Shown here: positions 8,718 to 17,157 of the stretch, one piece after another
Numbering within the stretch: position 1 is the stretch's first letter
How the letters are laid out: every line of letters starts with the position of its first letter
Assembly (NCBI GenBank): GCA_026004675.1
Contig: BPJP01000010.1
Span: forward strand, 124,001-188,000
Source of the DNA: Gemmatales bacterium
GTDB taxonomy: Bacteria; Planctomycetota; Planctomycetia; Gemmatales; Gemmataceae
Direction of reading: 5' to 3'
DNA: 64,000 nucleotides
The notes under the pieces: model-generated
Told to the model about the DNA's origin: nothing
Seen by the model: the letters and a program-made list of their open reading frames with translations, nothing else
Databases searched by the model: none
Position numbers and translations under genes: made by a program

Positions 8718-8891
8718 CCGTTTTGCCACGTCCGTGTTCCGCACTGTGCCTCAAAAGTGGTACAAGGCGAAGCGCACCGCGTAATCGGTTTGCGTGCAGC
8801 AATCCCATCGCCAGGTCGTTTGAATTCCATTTTGCATTCGTCTTCGTTTCGAAGCGCGGATTGGCCATTCAGTCTGCAAAGGAGATAGACG

Positions 8892-9986
8892 ATGCGAAAA
8901 CAGAGAGCGATTTCCATACTGTTGGCAGCAGTCGTCACGGCGTTGGCAGGACCTCTGCACGCCGGGCCAAATGAAATTCTGCGAATGGGTAAGCTCCGCG
9001 CCGCTTCCCCGGAGCAAGCCAAGACGCAATGCCTGCAATGGATCAAAGCCCAGGGGGTTGACGATCCGGCGCTATGGGCGAAGCTGTCGGCGATCTGGGA
9101 AACGGACCGGCCCGTGCTCGAACGCGTCGTACAGTCGTTCCTCCTGGTCAATGCCGACGCCGCAAAACTTTTGGCCGAGGCTGAGTCTGGACCGGCTCCA
9201 ACAGAGATCCCTCCCCTTTTGCGGGACCAAAAGCAGTCACCATTCTTCCGCGCCAACCTGGGGCTTGCCTACGCCAAACGATTGAGCCAACGGCGGATTT
9301 ATGAAGAATCCCTCGCCGTTCTCAAAACGATCGAACCAGGACGAGTGGTTGACCCTGCTGCGTACTATTTCCATCGTGCTGTTGCCGAATTCTCCCTGAT
9401 GGACAAAGAAAGTGCACGAACCTCCATTATTGCCATAAATGAAGACGTGGCAGATGCACCAGATCGTTACCGCCGAGTATCGCTGGTGATGCTATTCGAA
9501 ATGGAGAACTGGAGCGACAACGATTTGGGCTGGGTGGCTCGGAAGATGAGCAATATTGAACGGCGTTTGGATTTATCGCGAGGCGGCCCCCAGACGAGGC
9601 GAATGCAAAAGGAAATCGTAGCCAAACTGGACGAGTTGATCCGATCCCTCGAACGAAAGAGGATAGAACCTCACGTTCGCCAGCCGCAGCCAAGCCCCGA
9701 GCCCGATCCAACCGAAGAGCCGTTGCCCATCCCTGCGTGTCCCCGGTGCAAATCACCCGGACCCAAATCACCCGGTCCGATGGACGAGAGCAACATTGCC
9801 AAGAACGGAGGGAACGGCGAAGTGGATGAAAAACGCTTGCACGAACTGGCGCAGATCTGGGGCAAACTCCCGCCGCACCAACGGGCGTCGATCATCACTG
9901 GCTTGACTGAAGGCATGCCGACTCAATATCGGCAAATTGTTGAAAACTACTTCCGCGATCTGGCACGACGGCAAACCAGCCGTTAA
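8892..9986 (+). CDS. Secreted planctomycete protein of unknown function
   Basis: 364 residues with a cleavable signal peptide (RKQRAISILLAAVVTALAGPLHA, cleavage near residue 24). The body is helical, with a TPR-like look in the middle (FFRANLGLAYAKRLSQRRIYEESLAVLKTIEPG). There follow a Pro-rich linker at about 265-295 (PSPEPDPTEEPLPIPACPRCKSPGPKSPGP) and a C-terminal 50-residue segment (KRLHELAQIWGKLPPHQRASII...). The W-G-x-LP...R motif recurs at the C-terminus of planctomycete secreted proteins. A CPRC pair in the linker might bind metal. Upstream AAAGGAGATAG is a good ribosome site. It ends 4 bp before a strong terminator, so the transcription unit closes here. Function is not known to me. 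Confidence 0.6.
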   Translation: MRKQRAISILLAAVVTALAGPLHAGPNEILRMGKLRAASPEQAKTQCLQWIKAQGVDDPALWAKLSAIWETDRPVLERVVQSFLLVNADAAKLLAEAESGPAPTEIPPLLRDQKQSPFFRANLGLAYAKRLSQRRIYEESLAVLKTIEPGRVVDPAAYYFHRAVAEFSLMDKESARTSIIAINEDVADAPDRYRRVSLVMLFEMENWSDNDLGWVARKMSNIERRLDLSRGGPQTRRMQKEIVAKLDELIRSLERKRIEPHVRQPQPSPEPDPTEEPLPIPACPRCKSPGPKSPGPMDESNIAKNGGNGEVDEKRLHELAQIWGKLPPHQRASIITGLTEGMPTQYRQIVENYFRDLARRQTSR

Positions 9987-9989
9987 AAA

Positions 9990-10053
9990 AGAGAACTTCC
10001 CTGTGCCACTGGATGCTTTCGGCCAGCGATGGGCACAGGGAAGTTTTTCTTTT
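9990..10053 (+). terminator. Intrinsic terminator after the secreted protein gene
   Basis: A perfect 14-bp stem, AACTTCCCTGTGCC at 9994-10007 with GGCACAGGGAAGTT at 10032-10045, a 24-base loop, then TTTCTTTT. An A-run lies on the other side, so it could act in both directions. It separates the 8892-9986 gene from the FtsH-like gene. Confidence 0.85.
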
Positions 10054-10192
10054 CGTTCTCTGCCTCTTTCACCAATCCTGCTCTGCTCGGGCCAGGGTTC
10101 TCTTCCTCTTTCCGCCTTGCAAAGTCGGTGTCAACCCTGTGTGATAAAAGAATGCCCACTCGCTAGGGGCGGATGGTATCGAGCAAAGAGCT

Positions 10193-12331
10193 ATGTCGGT
10201 AACGATTCCTGAGAAAGAGCTGCCAGTGGATTTGTCGCTGGAGCAAGCAGTCGAGTCGGCCTATGCTGCGGAGTTGGCGGAAGTCGCATCCAAATTGCAG
10301 CGAGGCTTGCCGACTCTGGTCGAATGTGACAAGGACTTGGCGCCGCATTTGTACGTCAACATTCGCAATCGGTTGAAGGGTGTCAGCATCAAATGCGTTT
10401 ATCTTGACGGCAGGCCAAAGCGACCGGAAGAACAGGGAGCGATGCAGCCCGGTTTGATCGGAACCTTGATTTCGCAGTTGCGCGAGGCCGTCCGCGGAGC
10501 TGTCGAGCGGCGAGTCGTGGTGCTGCCGCATTTGGATTTGCTGACGACCAGCCAGGGCGGGTTGTCGACCGAAGCCCGCGAAGTCATACCGCTTTTGTAT
10601 GAAAACCCGGACCTGGTCTGGCTTGGCTTCAAGGACCCATCGTTTCCTTTACCGCGTGTGATCGAGAATCTCTTTCCACATCAACTCAGTTTGCTGGGAA
10701 TTGCCCGGGATCGGCTGCGCTACTTGATCACTCAGCGTGAAAGCAGAAAGTTCGGTCGCGAATTCAATCCCTGGGCTTTGTACAAATACGTTTCCGGCAT
10801 CAATGCAGTCCGCTTGCGCAAGCTCTTGTCGACGCTGGAAGGAGAGGATTATCCAGAAAATCCGCGGCATGCCTACGCCCAAGTGCGCCAAGCGACTTTG
10901 GTTGGTCATCTGGAAGTTCCCAATGTCGATCTTGACAAGGATATCGGCGGTTATGCCAAAGTGAAAAAGCGGTTGCGCAGCGAGATTCTCGACGTGCTCG
11001 CACTCAAAGATCGAACGAAAAGCCCCGAAGAGATCGCCAGGCTGGAGGAGTTGATCCCTCGAGGAATGATTTTCTGGGGGCCTCCGGGAACCGGCAAAAC
11101 CCTGTTCGCGAAAGCCATGGCATCGGCTTTGGGTGCGGCACTGACGGTCGTGTCGGGCCCGGAGCTTAAGAGTAAATGGGTTGGCGAAAGCGAAGAGAAC
11201 CTGCGCCGCATTTTTCGCCAGGCTCGGCAATCGGCACCTTCTATCATCGTCTTTGATGAGTTGGATTCGTTCGCGGCAGCACGCGGCATGTATGATGGTT
11301 CAGGCGTGCAACACTCGATGGTGAACCAGTTGCTGACGGAAATGGATGGATTTCACAAAGACGAACTGGTGTTTGTAATTGGGACGACAAACTTTGTCGA
11401 AGCCTTGGACCCGGCACTGTTGCGGCCCGGACGCTTCGAGTTTCACCTCTACATACCTTACCCCGATGCCGATGATCGCCGGGAAATCCTGAAAATTTAC
11501 GATGAGAAAATGCAGTTGCGCATGTCCCCTGCAACGCTCGATTATGCTGTTCGGAGGACGTCGGATTTCGTCGAAGGAGCAGCATCCGGCACGCGCTACA
11601 GTGGCGACCATCTCAATGCTTTATGCCGAGCCGTCGCGCGAATTCGCCTGCGGGAAAATCGCAGGGACGCCACGACTCCCGCCGACATCGAACGCGCGCT
11701 GACCGAATGGCTGGAGCGGCCGAAGATGACGGCTGCTGAAGAACGTGTTGTGGCCACACATGAAGCCGGCCATGCTGTCTGCGCCCTGCTTTGCAAACAT
11801 GCACCTCCAATCGAGCGAATCTCGATCCTGGGTGATACCGCTGGCGCTCTGGGATTTGTCCGCTATCAAGACCCGGCCCACCGATATGTTGTCACCCGTG
11901 GCGAATTACTCGACGATCTGTGTGTTCTCATGGGAGGGCGCGAAGCAGAGATTCTCTTGCTGGAGGATCTGTCGATCGGCTCGGCGGGAGATCTCCACCG
12001 CGCCACGCGCATCGCCCGTGCGCTCGTTGAAGAGTTTGGCATGGGAGGAGAGGAAGTCGGCGTCTGTCGCTTCCAGAGTGATCGCGCCGACGCCAGCCGA
12101 CAAAGCAACCTCTCACCGGCACAACTCGAATTGCTCGATCGCCGTGTTCGCGAGATTCTCGAACAAAGTCGGCAGCGGGCGGCGAACCTCTTGCGGGAAA
12201 ACCGCGTCCTGGTAGAAACACTCCGCGACCTGCTCCTGGAACGAAAATCCATCGACGCCAAAACCTTGTCGGAAGTGATCGACACAAAGGTTCGCGGCAA
12301 CCATCAAGACGAAAATTGCTACAAAAACTGA
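10193..12331 (+). CDS. Soluble FtsH-like AAA+ ATPase / M41 zinc protease
   Basis: 712 residues. Domains in order: an N-terminal region of about 230 residues that looks like a degenerate AAA-like fold (RRVVVLPHLDLLTT resembles a Walker B without a Walker A); an AAA+ module with Walker A GPPGTGKT at 296-303, Walker B IIVFDELD at 351-358, second-region-of-homology LDPALLRPGRFEFHLYIP and a lid; and an M41 peptidase with HEAGH at 523-527 and a third zinc ligand Asp at 600 in SAGDLHRA. Real FtsH proteins have two N-terminal membrane helices. None is visible here, so this protein should be cytoplasmic. It probably unfolds and degrades specific substrates in an ATP-driven hexamer. Nine bases separate it from the small gene at 12341, implying co-translation. 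The ribosome site is weak (AAAGAG). The protease and ATPase assignment is firm; the substrate is unknown. Confidence 0.9.
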   Translation: MSVTIPEKELPVDLSLEQAVESAYAAELAEVASKLQRGLPTLVECDKDLAPHLYVNIRNRLKGVSIKCVYLDGRPKRPEEQGAMQPGLIGTLISQLREAVRGAVERRVVVLPHLDLLTTSQGGLSTEAREVIPLLYENPDLVWLGFKDPSFPLPRVIENLFPHQLSLLGIARDRLRYLITQRESRKFGREFNPWALYKYVSGINAVRLRKLLSTLEGEDYPENPRHAYAQVRQATLVGHLEVPNVDLDKDIGGYAKVKKRLRSEILDVLALKDRTKSPEEIARLEELIPRGMIFWGPPGTGKTLFAKAMASALGAALTVVSGPELKSKWVGESEENLRRIFRQARQSAPSIIVFDELDSFAAARGMYDGSGVQHSMVNQLLTEMDGFHKDELVFVIGTTNFVEALDPALLRPGRFEFHLYIPYPDADDRREILKIYDEKMQLRMSPATLDYAVRRTSDFVEGAASGTRYSGDHLNALCRAVARIRLRENRRDATTPADIERALTEWLERPKMTAAEERVVATHEAGHAVCALLCKHAPPIERISILGDTAGALGFVRYQDPAHRYVVTRGELLDDLCVLMGGREAEILLLEDLSIGSAGDLHRATRIARALVEEFGMGGEEVGVCRFQSDRADASRQSNLSPAQLELLDRRVREILEQSRQRAANLLRENRVLVETLRDLLLERKSIDAKTLSEVIDTKVRGNHQDENCYKN

Positions 12332-12340
12332 AGGTCCCAC

Positions 12341-12607
12341 ATGGCTGAAATGACGATCCAACTGCGATGCGACCCTGCGACCGGCAAAAAGGACATCATC
12401 GTTTCCCTGCGTTCCGATGAGGATGCCTTGCCGCAGGAACATGAGCAACTCCACAAAAAGTTAGTCGAAAAGCTGATTGACGGCGGCATCGTTGCCGCCA
12501 CCGAACTGGGTAAGATCATTGTTGAACGAGAAGAGGAACCAGATACGATCGAACAACAAAGAGCGGAGCAACCTCAAGCGCATTCCCAAGCAGAGACTTC
12601 CGACTGA
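12341..12607 (+). CDS. Small conserved-looking partner of the FtsH-like protease
   Basis: 88 residues, acidic, with no signal peptide or membrane segment. The N-terminal half reads as a small alpha/beta unit (MTIQLRCDPATGKKDIIVSLRSDEDALP, then a helix EHEQLHKKLVEKLIDGG). The tail after residue 65 is Glu/Gln-rich and probably disordered. It starts 9 bp after the protease stop with a GAAGGTC-like site, so the pair should be made together. A role as adaptor, substrate or assembly factor for the protease is suggested only by position. I do not recognise the family; small proteins next to Ycf46-type AAA proteins in other phyla are a loose analogy. Confidence 0.65.
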   Translation: MAEMTIQLRCDPATGKKDIIVSLRSDEDALPQEHEQLHKKLVEKLIDGGIVAATELGKIIVEREEEPDTIEQQRAEQPQAHSQAETSD

Positions 12608-12676
12608 TTTGGCAGGTTGCGAAATATCGTTCCTACCCTCGTGAACGTTGCTCTGCCTGCAAGCCGAATCGCCATT

Positions 12677-12691
12677 GCATGATTATCATGC
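12677..12691. promoter_or_regulatory. Perfect palindrome upstream of the cytochrome/WD40 gene
   Basis: GCATGAT, one base, ATCATGC: a perfect 7+7 dyad ending 32 bases before the start codon at 12724. Its position and symmetry fit the operator of a dimeric repressor or activator. No regulator gene is adjacent, so the protein that binds is unknown. Confidence 0.4.
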
Positions 12692-12723
12692 GTATGGCTC
12701 ACCAAAAAAACCAGGGGAAATCG

Positions 12724-14361
12724 ATGAAGAAGCTTGTTGCCTTTCTTGCCTTAAGCGGCTGTGTACTGGGAACAGGTTGGCTCGCGGCGGATGAGGAAAA
12801 ACAGCCCGGCTCCGAGGTTCCGACCTATTGGCAGGACGTGCGGCCGATTTTACGCAAACATTGCACCGTGTGTCACAGCACGAAAAACCTGCGGGAGGTC
12901 GATGTTTCGGGAGGGCTGGCGCTCGACTCATACGAAGCGGTGCTCAAGGGGAAAAAATTGCCCATCGTGAAAAAAGGCAACGGCCGCTCGAGCAAGCTGG
13001 TGCGGGTTCTGACGACGACCGACGAAGACCGGGTCATGCCGCGCGGGGCCAAACGCCTGCCCGATGCGACGATAGATGTCATTCGCCGCTGGATCGATCA
13101 TGGCGCCAGAGAAGGCAAAAAGCCGGAGAACGTCGATCTCATCGTCAAAACCGGTCCATCACGACGGCGCAAACTGGACGTAAGTTTGCCGACGACCGCC
13201 GTGCCGCCCGCGGGATACTTTGGCAAATTACGCCCCGGACAGCTCGAGTTGGTGCTGAAAGCCGGCCCCCTGGCTCCGGTGACGGCAGTGGTCTTCAGTC
13301 CGGACGGGAAATTCCTCGCTACCGGCGCCTATGGCCGAGTCACCGTCTGGGATTTGACCAGCGTTCGACCCGCCAAAGTCCTGACCAATGTGCTCGGTGC
13401 TGTCAACGATATTCGCTTCAGCCCTGACGGTAAATTACTTGCTGTTGCCGGCGGGCAACCATCTGCGAAAGGAGATTTGCGCCTCTATGAGACCGGCACT
13501 TGGAAACTTCTGGCTACCCTCGATGGCCACGAGGATGTCGTCTTCAGCGTCTCGTTCGATCCAGCCGGTCAGAAACTGGCCTCGGCCAGTTTTGACAAGA
13601 CCGTGCGATTGTGGGATGTTTCCCGTCGGAAGTTGCTGCACACGTTCACTGGACATTCCGATTTCGTCTATGCCGTCGATTTTAGCGCCGATGGCAAATG
13701 GGTGGCATCGGCGAGCAAGGATCGCACGGTGAAGGTGGTCGAAGCAGAAACCGGTCAAAGTCGTTTCACCTTCAGTGGTATGAACGAAGATGTGCTTGCC
13801 GTTGCATTTACTCCCGATGGCAAATATGTCGTCTCCTCGGGATTTGAAAGCCGGATGTATTGGTGGAACCTGAAGACCGGGCAGCGCGAGCGTCTGCAAG
13901 CAGGGCACGGTGGAGCGGTCCACGAGATTCAATTCAGCAAGGACGGTCAAATAGCTGTTTCCGCGTCGGCCGACAAGACGGTGCGAGTTTGGAATGGCGC
14001 GAGTGGCGCCGCCCAGGCCACGATCAACGTCGGTGCCGTTGTCTATGCCGTGGCTCTGCGAAACGACAAATCTTTGATCGCGACGGGCAGTTATGACGGT
14101 CTGGTGCGCTTGTGGGATGTCCGATCCCGTCGTCATTTGCTGACGCTGCTGTCGTTGCCTCCTGAAAAAGACGGCTATGAATGGCTCGCCTACACCCCGA
14201 CAGGCATCCTGGCGGGAACATCCGGATTGGCCAAAGTGGGTCAGTGGCGCATGAACGGCTCGACTGTCGATTTCACCCGGGTTTGGGACGCGCTTGCCCA
14301 GCCGCAAGCACTGGTCAAAGCATTGCGCGGAGAGAATATCCCACCTCCCCAGTGGAAATAG
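12724..14361 (+). CDS. Cytochrome c-domain plus WD40 repeat secreted protein
   Basis: 545 residues from ATG 12724, which has AGGGGAA at the right spacing and begins a signal peptide (KKLVAFLALSGCVLGTGWLAADE). Residues about 30-125 are the planctomycete-type c-type cytochrome module: YWQDVRPILRKHCTVCHS with one CxxCH heme site, then MPRGAKRLPDATIDVIRRWIDHGA. Residues 180-545 contain about seven WD40 repeats, for example FSPDGKFLATGAYGRVTVWDL, LASASFDKTVRLWDV and IATGSYDGLVRLWDV. Such proteins sit in the periplasm and are abundant in planctomycetes; partners and electron role are unknown. A perfect palindrome lies just upstream. It forms a single-gene unit. Confidence 0.85.
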   Translation: MKKLVAFLALSGCVLGTGWLAADEEKQPGSEVPTYWQDVRPILRKHCTVCHSTKNLREVDVSGGLALDSYEAVLKGKKLPIVKKGNGRSSKLVRVLTTTDEDRVMPRGAKRLPDATIDVIRRWIDHGAREGKKPENVDLIVKTGPSRRRKLDVSLPTTAVPPAGYFGKLRPGQLELVLKAGPLAPVTAVVFSPDGKFLATGAYGRVTVWDLTSVRPAKVLTNVLGAVNDIRFSPDGKLLAVAGGQPSAKGDLRLYETGTWKLLATLDGHEDVVFSVSFDPAGQKLASASFDKTVRLWDVSRRKLLHTFTGHSDFVYAVDFSADGKWVASASKDRTVKVVEAETGQSRFTFSGMNEDVLAVAFTPDGKYVVSSGFESRMYWWNLKTGQRERLQAGHGGAVHEIQFSKDGQIAVSASADKTVRVWNGASGAAQATINVGAVVYAVALRNDKSLIATGSYDGLVRLWDVRSRRHLLTLLSLPPEKDGYEWLAYTPTGILAGTSGLAKVGQWRMNGSTVDFTRVWDALAQPQALVKALRGENIPPPQWK

Positions 14362-14520
14362 CTCGCCCAGTGGTTGGCTTGCTTGTCCCCGCAAAAGCAA
14401 AAGAGCGATCGCCTGCTTTGCCCGCAAGTCGTATCGCGGACCCGATTGGGCGAAAAATTGGTTGCTTTCGTCACTCCGACATGCTCAAATGTCGCGTGGG
14501 GGTAGTGCGAGGGCAGCCAA

Positions 14521-15669
14521 ATGAGTAACGCGACAGCGAACTCCGTCCGATGTCCAAAGTGCAAAGAATTACTGCGTGTCCGCGAGGACCAGCTAGGTAA
14601 ACGCGTCAAGTGCTCGAAATGCGGCAACATCTTGCGCTTGGTCGTCGCCGGCAACAAACCTAAAACGCAGCCGAATATCGACCTCGGCAATGGGCCGGGA
14701 ACCGTTGAAATGAAAGCTCCTGGCTCGACGATGGAAATCGATCTGGCTGCGGAACTGAAGAAGAAAAAACCTGGTTCGAGCGCCGAAATCAAGCTGAAAA
14801 AGAAGCCTGGCTCGAATGCCGAAATCAATTTGAAGAAAAACAAAGTCCCCTCCACCGGCGAAATCGATCTGGCCAAACATGGCAACCCGCTCAGGCGAAA
14901 AAGGCCGGCTTCCAAACCAAACGTCGCCGTCGGTGCGAAGCCGTCGGCGCTCGCCGATGACGATCTTTCGGAGAGCGGGTTGAGCAAAGGCGTGGCGATC
15001 ATCTCTACGATTTTCGGCACTATCTTTTTGCTGCTCCTGGCTGTGGGAGGGATCGGACTGCTTTACTGGATCAGCGGCGGCAGTGTGGATGAAATCATCG
15101 GCAGCAGCGAGGTACAGGTTGCCAAGGGCGATGAATCGGCCAGCAATACTTCAACCACACCAGCCAATGAACCTTCCTCGTCACCCAATAACAAGCCAGG
15201 CTCGAATCGCACTCCTGATTCGCAACCCGAGCCGAAACAAAATGCGGAGTTGATGCCACAACCTCGCCCCTTGCCGCTGCCCATTCCGAAACCAGCCCCG
15301 CGACCGAATCCGCAACCAAGACCCGAACCTGGCCCGAAGCCGAAACCCAATCCCAATTCCCTGGCTGTTCGACCGAAAAACTTGCAGCAATTAGTGGGCC
15401 ATTGGAAAGGCATCGAAACCCAATCAACGGTAGCCATCCGTGCCGATGGCCATGCCGTCGGTGCCTTCGATCTGGACTTTCCCGAAAAGGTCGGATTGGA
15501 GCGGTTTGCGTTTTCGAAAATCGACCTTGCCAAAGAGGGGGAAGATTATTTCGCTCAGTTCCAGGTGGGGTCCAATCGAACAAAATGGAAAATCATGATG
15601 AATAAGGAAGGAACGAAGATGGAATTCCTGGAGACCACTAAGAACGTGTCGTTGTTTTTCAGCCGGTAA
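14521..15669 (+). CDS. Zinc-ribbon membrane protein with PGSxxEIxL repeats
   Basis: 382 residues. Residues 11-34 hold an MJ0042-type zinc ribbon (CPKC at 11-14, CSKC at 31-34) on the cytoplasmic side. Residues 60-120 hold about four to five copies of a short repeat, PGSxxEIxL with Lys-rich spacers (APGSTMEIDL, KPGSSAEIKL, KPGSNAEINL, VPSTGEIDL). A single membrane helix follows at about 160-183 (VAIISTIFGTIFLLLLAVGGIGLLYWI), then a long Pro/Arg/Lys-rich linker (PRPLPLPIPKPAPRPNP...) and a C-terminal domain of about 95 residues starting LVGHWKG. The last domain resembles small secreted beta domains. The layout is that of an inside-out sensor or scaffold, but no signalling partner is adjacent. 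Function is unknown. Confidence 0.7.
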   Translation: MSNATANSVRCPKCKELLRVREDQLGKRVKCSKCGNILRLVVAGNKPKTQPNIDLGNGPGTVEMKAPGSTMEIDLAAELKKKKPGSSAEIKLKKKPGSNAEINLKKNKVPSTGEIDLAKHGNPLRRKRPASKPNVAVGAKPSALADDDLSESGLSKGVAIISTIFGTIFLLLLAVGGIGLLYWISGGSVDEIIGSSEVQVAKGDESASNTSTTPANEPSSSPNNKPGSNRTPDSQPEPKQNAELMPQPRPLPLPIPKPAPRPNPQPRPEPGPKPKPNPNSLAVRPKNLQQLVGHWKGIETQSTVAIRADGHAVGAFDLDFPEKVGLERFAFSKIDLAKEGEDYFAQFQVGSNRTKWKIMMNKEGTKMEFLETTKNVSLFFSR

Positions 15670-15686
15670 TCAGCCTTCCTGATATG

Positions 15687-15714
15687 GACAGCGAATCTCC
15701 TTCGCTGCTGCCTT
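15687..15714 (+). terminator. Possible terminator after the zinc-ribbon gene
   Basis: CAGCGAA at 15689-15695 pairs with TTCGCTG at 15701-15707 across a five-base loop, with TTTT a few bases later at 15713-15716. The T run is short and offset, so this is a weak call. Confidence 0.4.
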
Positions 15715-15744
15715 TTCGGTATCACGAGCTTTTGAGATCGAAGA

Positions 15745-17157
15745 ATGCAAAAGAGTTATTGCGCCGTTACTTTGCTATTCGCTTTTTGTCTGGCCAGTTT
15801 CGCGGAGGAAACGAGACAGGCGACAGGGGTGAAAGTCGGTGAAGTGACGCAAACGTCCGCCGTGGTATGGATGCGCTTGACGAAAAACTCCTCGCGCAAC
15901 CGCGATGGCATTGTGCGCAAGGGTCGGCCAGCCAAGGTTTTGCCCGCAGACATTTCGGTGGACAAGCTGGAAGGCGCATGCCCAGGCGCTCCTGGCTTCG
16001 TTCGCCTGCGCTATGGCGTCAACGAGAATTTGCGAGAAGGCGTAACCACCCCTTGGATGAAAGTTTCTGCCAGCGATGATTTTACCCATCAGTTCCAATT
16101 GACGGGTTTGCGACCACAGACGGTTTATTACTTTTCAGCGGAAACCGCCGACCTCAACAAGAAAATGCATGCGCCTTTGCGCGGTCGTTTTGAAACGGCA
16201 CCGTTGGCACAAACCGCCGCTGACATCACCTTTACCGTCATCACCGGACAGGCCTACAAGGACGTGGACCACGCCGACGGCTTCCACATCTACGAAGCGA
16301 TGGGCAAGTTGAATCCCAAGTTCATCGTTCCAACAGGGGACACCGTTTACTACGACTCGGAGGACCCGCGGGCAACGACGGTTGCTGTCGCTCGCTACCA
16401 TTGGCACCGCATGTATAGCTTTCCCCGACATATCGCTTTTCATCTCATGGTCCCCGGTTATTGGGAGAAAGACGACCATGACACGTTATCCAATGATTGC
16501 TGGCCGACAATGAAGCCCAGATCCATGTTGCCCATGACATTCGAAGACGGCTTGCGTATCTTTCGCGAGCAAACGCCAATGGGCGAAAAAACTTATCGTA
16601 CTCAGCGCTGGGGCAAGCACTTGCAGGTTTGGATGGTCGAAGGTCGAGACTTTCGTTCGCCTAATCCAATGAAAGACGGTCCCGACAAAACGATATGGGG
16701 AAAAGAGCAAAAAGAGTGGCTCAAGAAAACGCTGTTGGCCAGTGACGCCACATGGAAAATCCTCATTAGTCCCACGCCGATCGTTGGTCCCGATCGCCCA
16801 AAGGGAAAGAACGATAATCATGCCAATGCCGCTTTCCAGACCGAAGGAGATGAAATCCGGCGTTGGTTTCAAAAGAATCTCGGCGATCGCTTCTTTATTG
16901 CCTGTGGCGACCGCCATTGGCAGTATCATTCCATCCATCCGGAAACCAAGGTCCACGAGTTTTCCTGCGGACCCGCAAGCGACAAGCACGCCGGTGGGTC
17001 ACCTGGTCTGGACAAAGAGTACCACCAATTTCATCGCGTCAAAGGCGGTTTCTTGTCTGTCAACGTCAACCGTGCCGGCAAGATCACGTTTCGCTTCCAT
17101 GACGTTAAAGGAAAAGTGGAATACGAATATAGTCGGGTGCCCCCCAAGCCGGATTAA
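15745..17157 (+). CDS. PhoD-like phosphatase/phosphodiesterase
   Basis: 470 residues with a signal peptide (residues 1-20, SYCAVTLLFAFCLASFA), so exported. An N-terminal fibronectin-like PhoD_N domain (GVKVGEVTQTSAVVWMRL ... HQFQLTGLRPQTVYYFSAE) is followed by the metallophosphatase core with VPTGDTVYYDSED, EKDDHDTLSND and ACGDRHWQYHSIHP. These correspond to the metal-ligand motifs of PhoD-type enzymes, which release phosphate from phosphodiesters and use Ca2+/Fe3+. Substrates range widely within the family, and the sequence does not say which. The stop codon overlaps that of the convergent lipase gene through a shared TTAA at 17154-17157. The start at 15745 lacks a strong ribosome site. Confidence 0.85.
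   Translation: MQKSYCAVTLLFAFCLASFAEETRQATGVKVGEVTQTSAVVWMRLTKNSSRNRDGIVRKGRPAKVLPADISVDKLEGACPGAPGFVRLRYGVNENLREGVTTPWMKVSASDDFTHQFQLTGLRPQTVYYFSAETADLNKKMHAPLRGRFETAPLAQTAADITFTVITGQAYKDVDHADGFHIYEAMGKLNPKFIVPTGDTVYYDSEDPRATTVAVARYHWHRMYSFPRHIAFHLMVPGYWEKDDHDTLSNDCWPTMKPRSMLPMTFEDGLRIFREQTPMGEKTYRTQRWGKHLQVWMVEGRDFRSPNPMKDGPDKTIWGKEQKEWLKKTLLASDATWKILISPTPIVGPDRPKGKNDNHANAAFQTEGDEIRRWFQKNLGDRFFIACGDRHWQYHSIHPETKVHEFSCGPASDKHAGGSPGLDKEYHQFHRVKGGFLSVNVNRAGKITFRFHDVKGKVEYEYSRVPPKPD

Noticed and set aside
12616-12640. CGAAATATCG-TCCT sequence also near 2683
   Set aside because: Two imperfect matches of this length are expected by chance in 64 kb, and they have no shared context.
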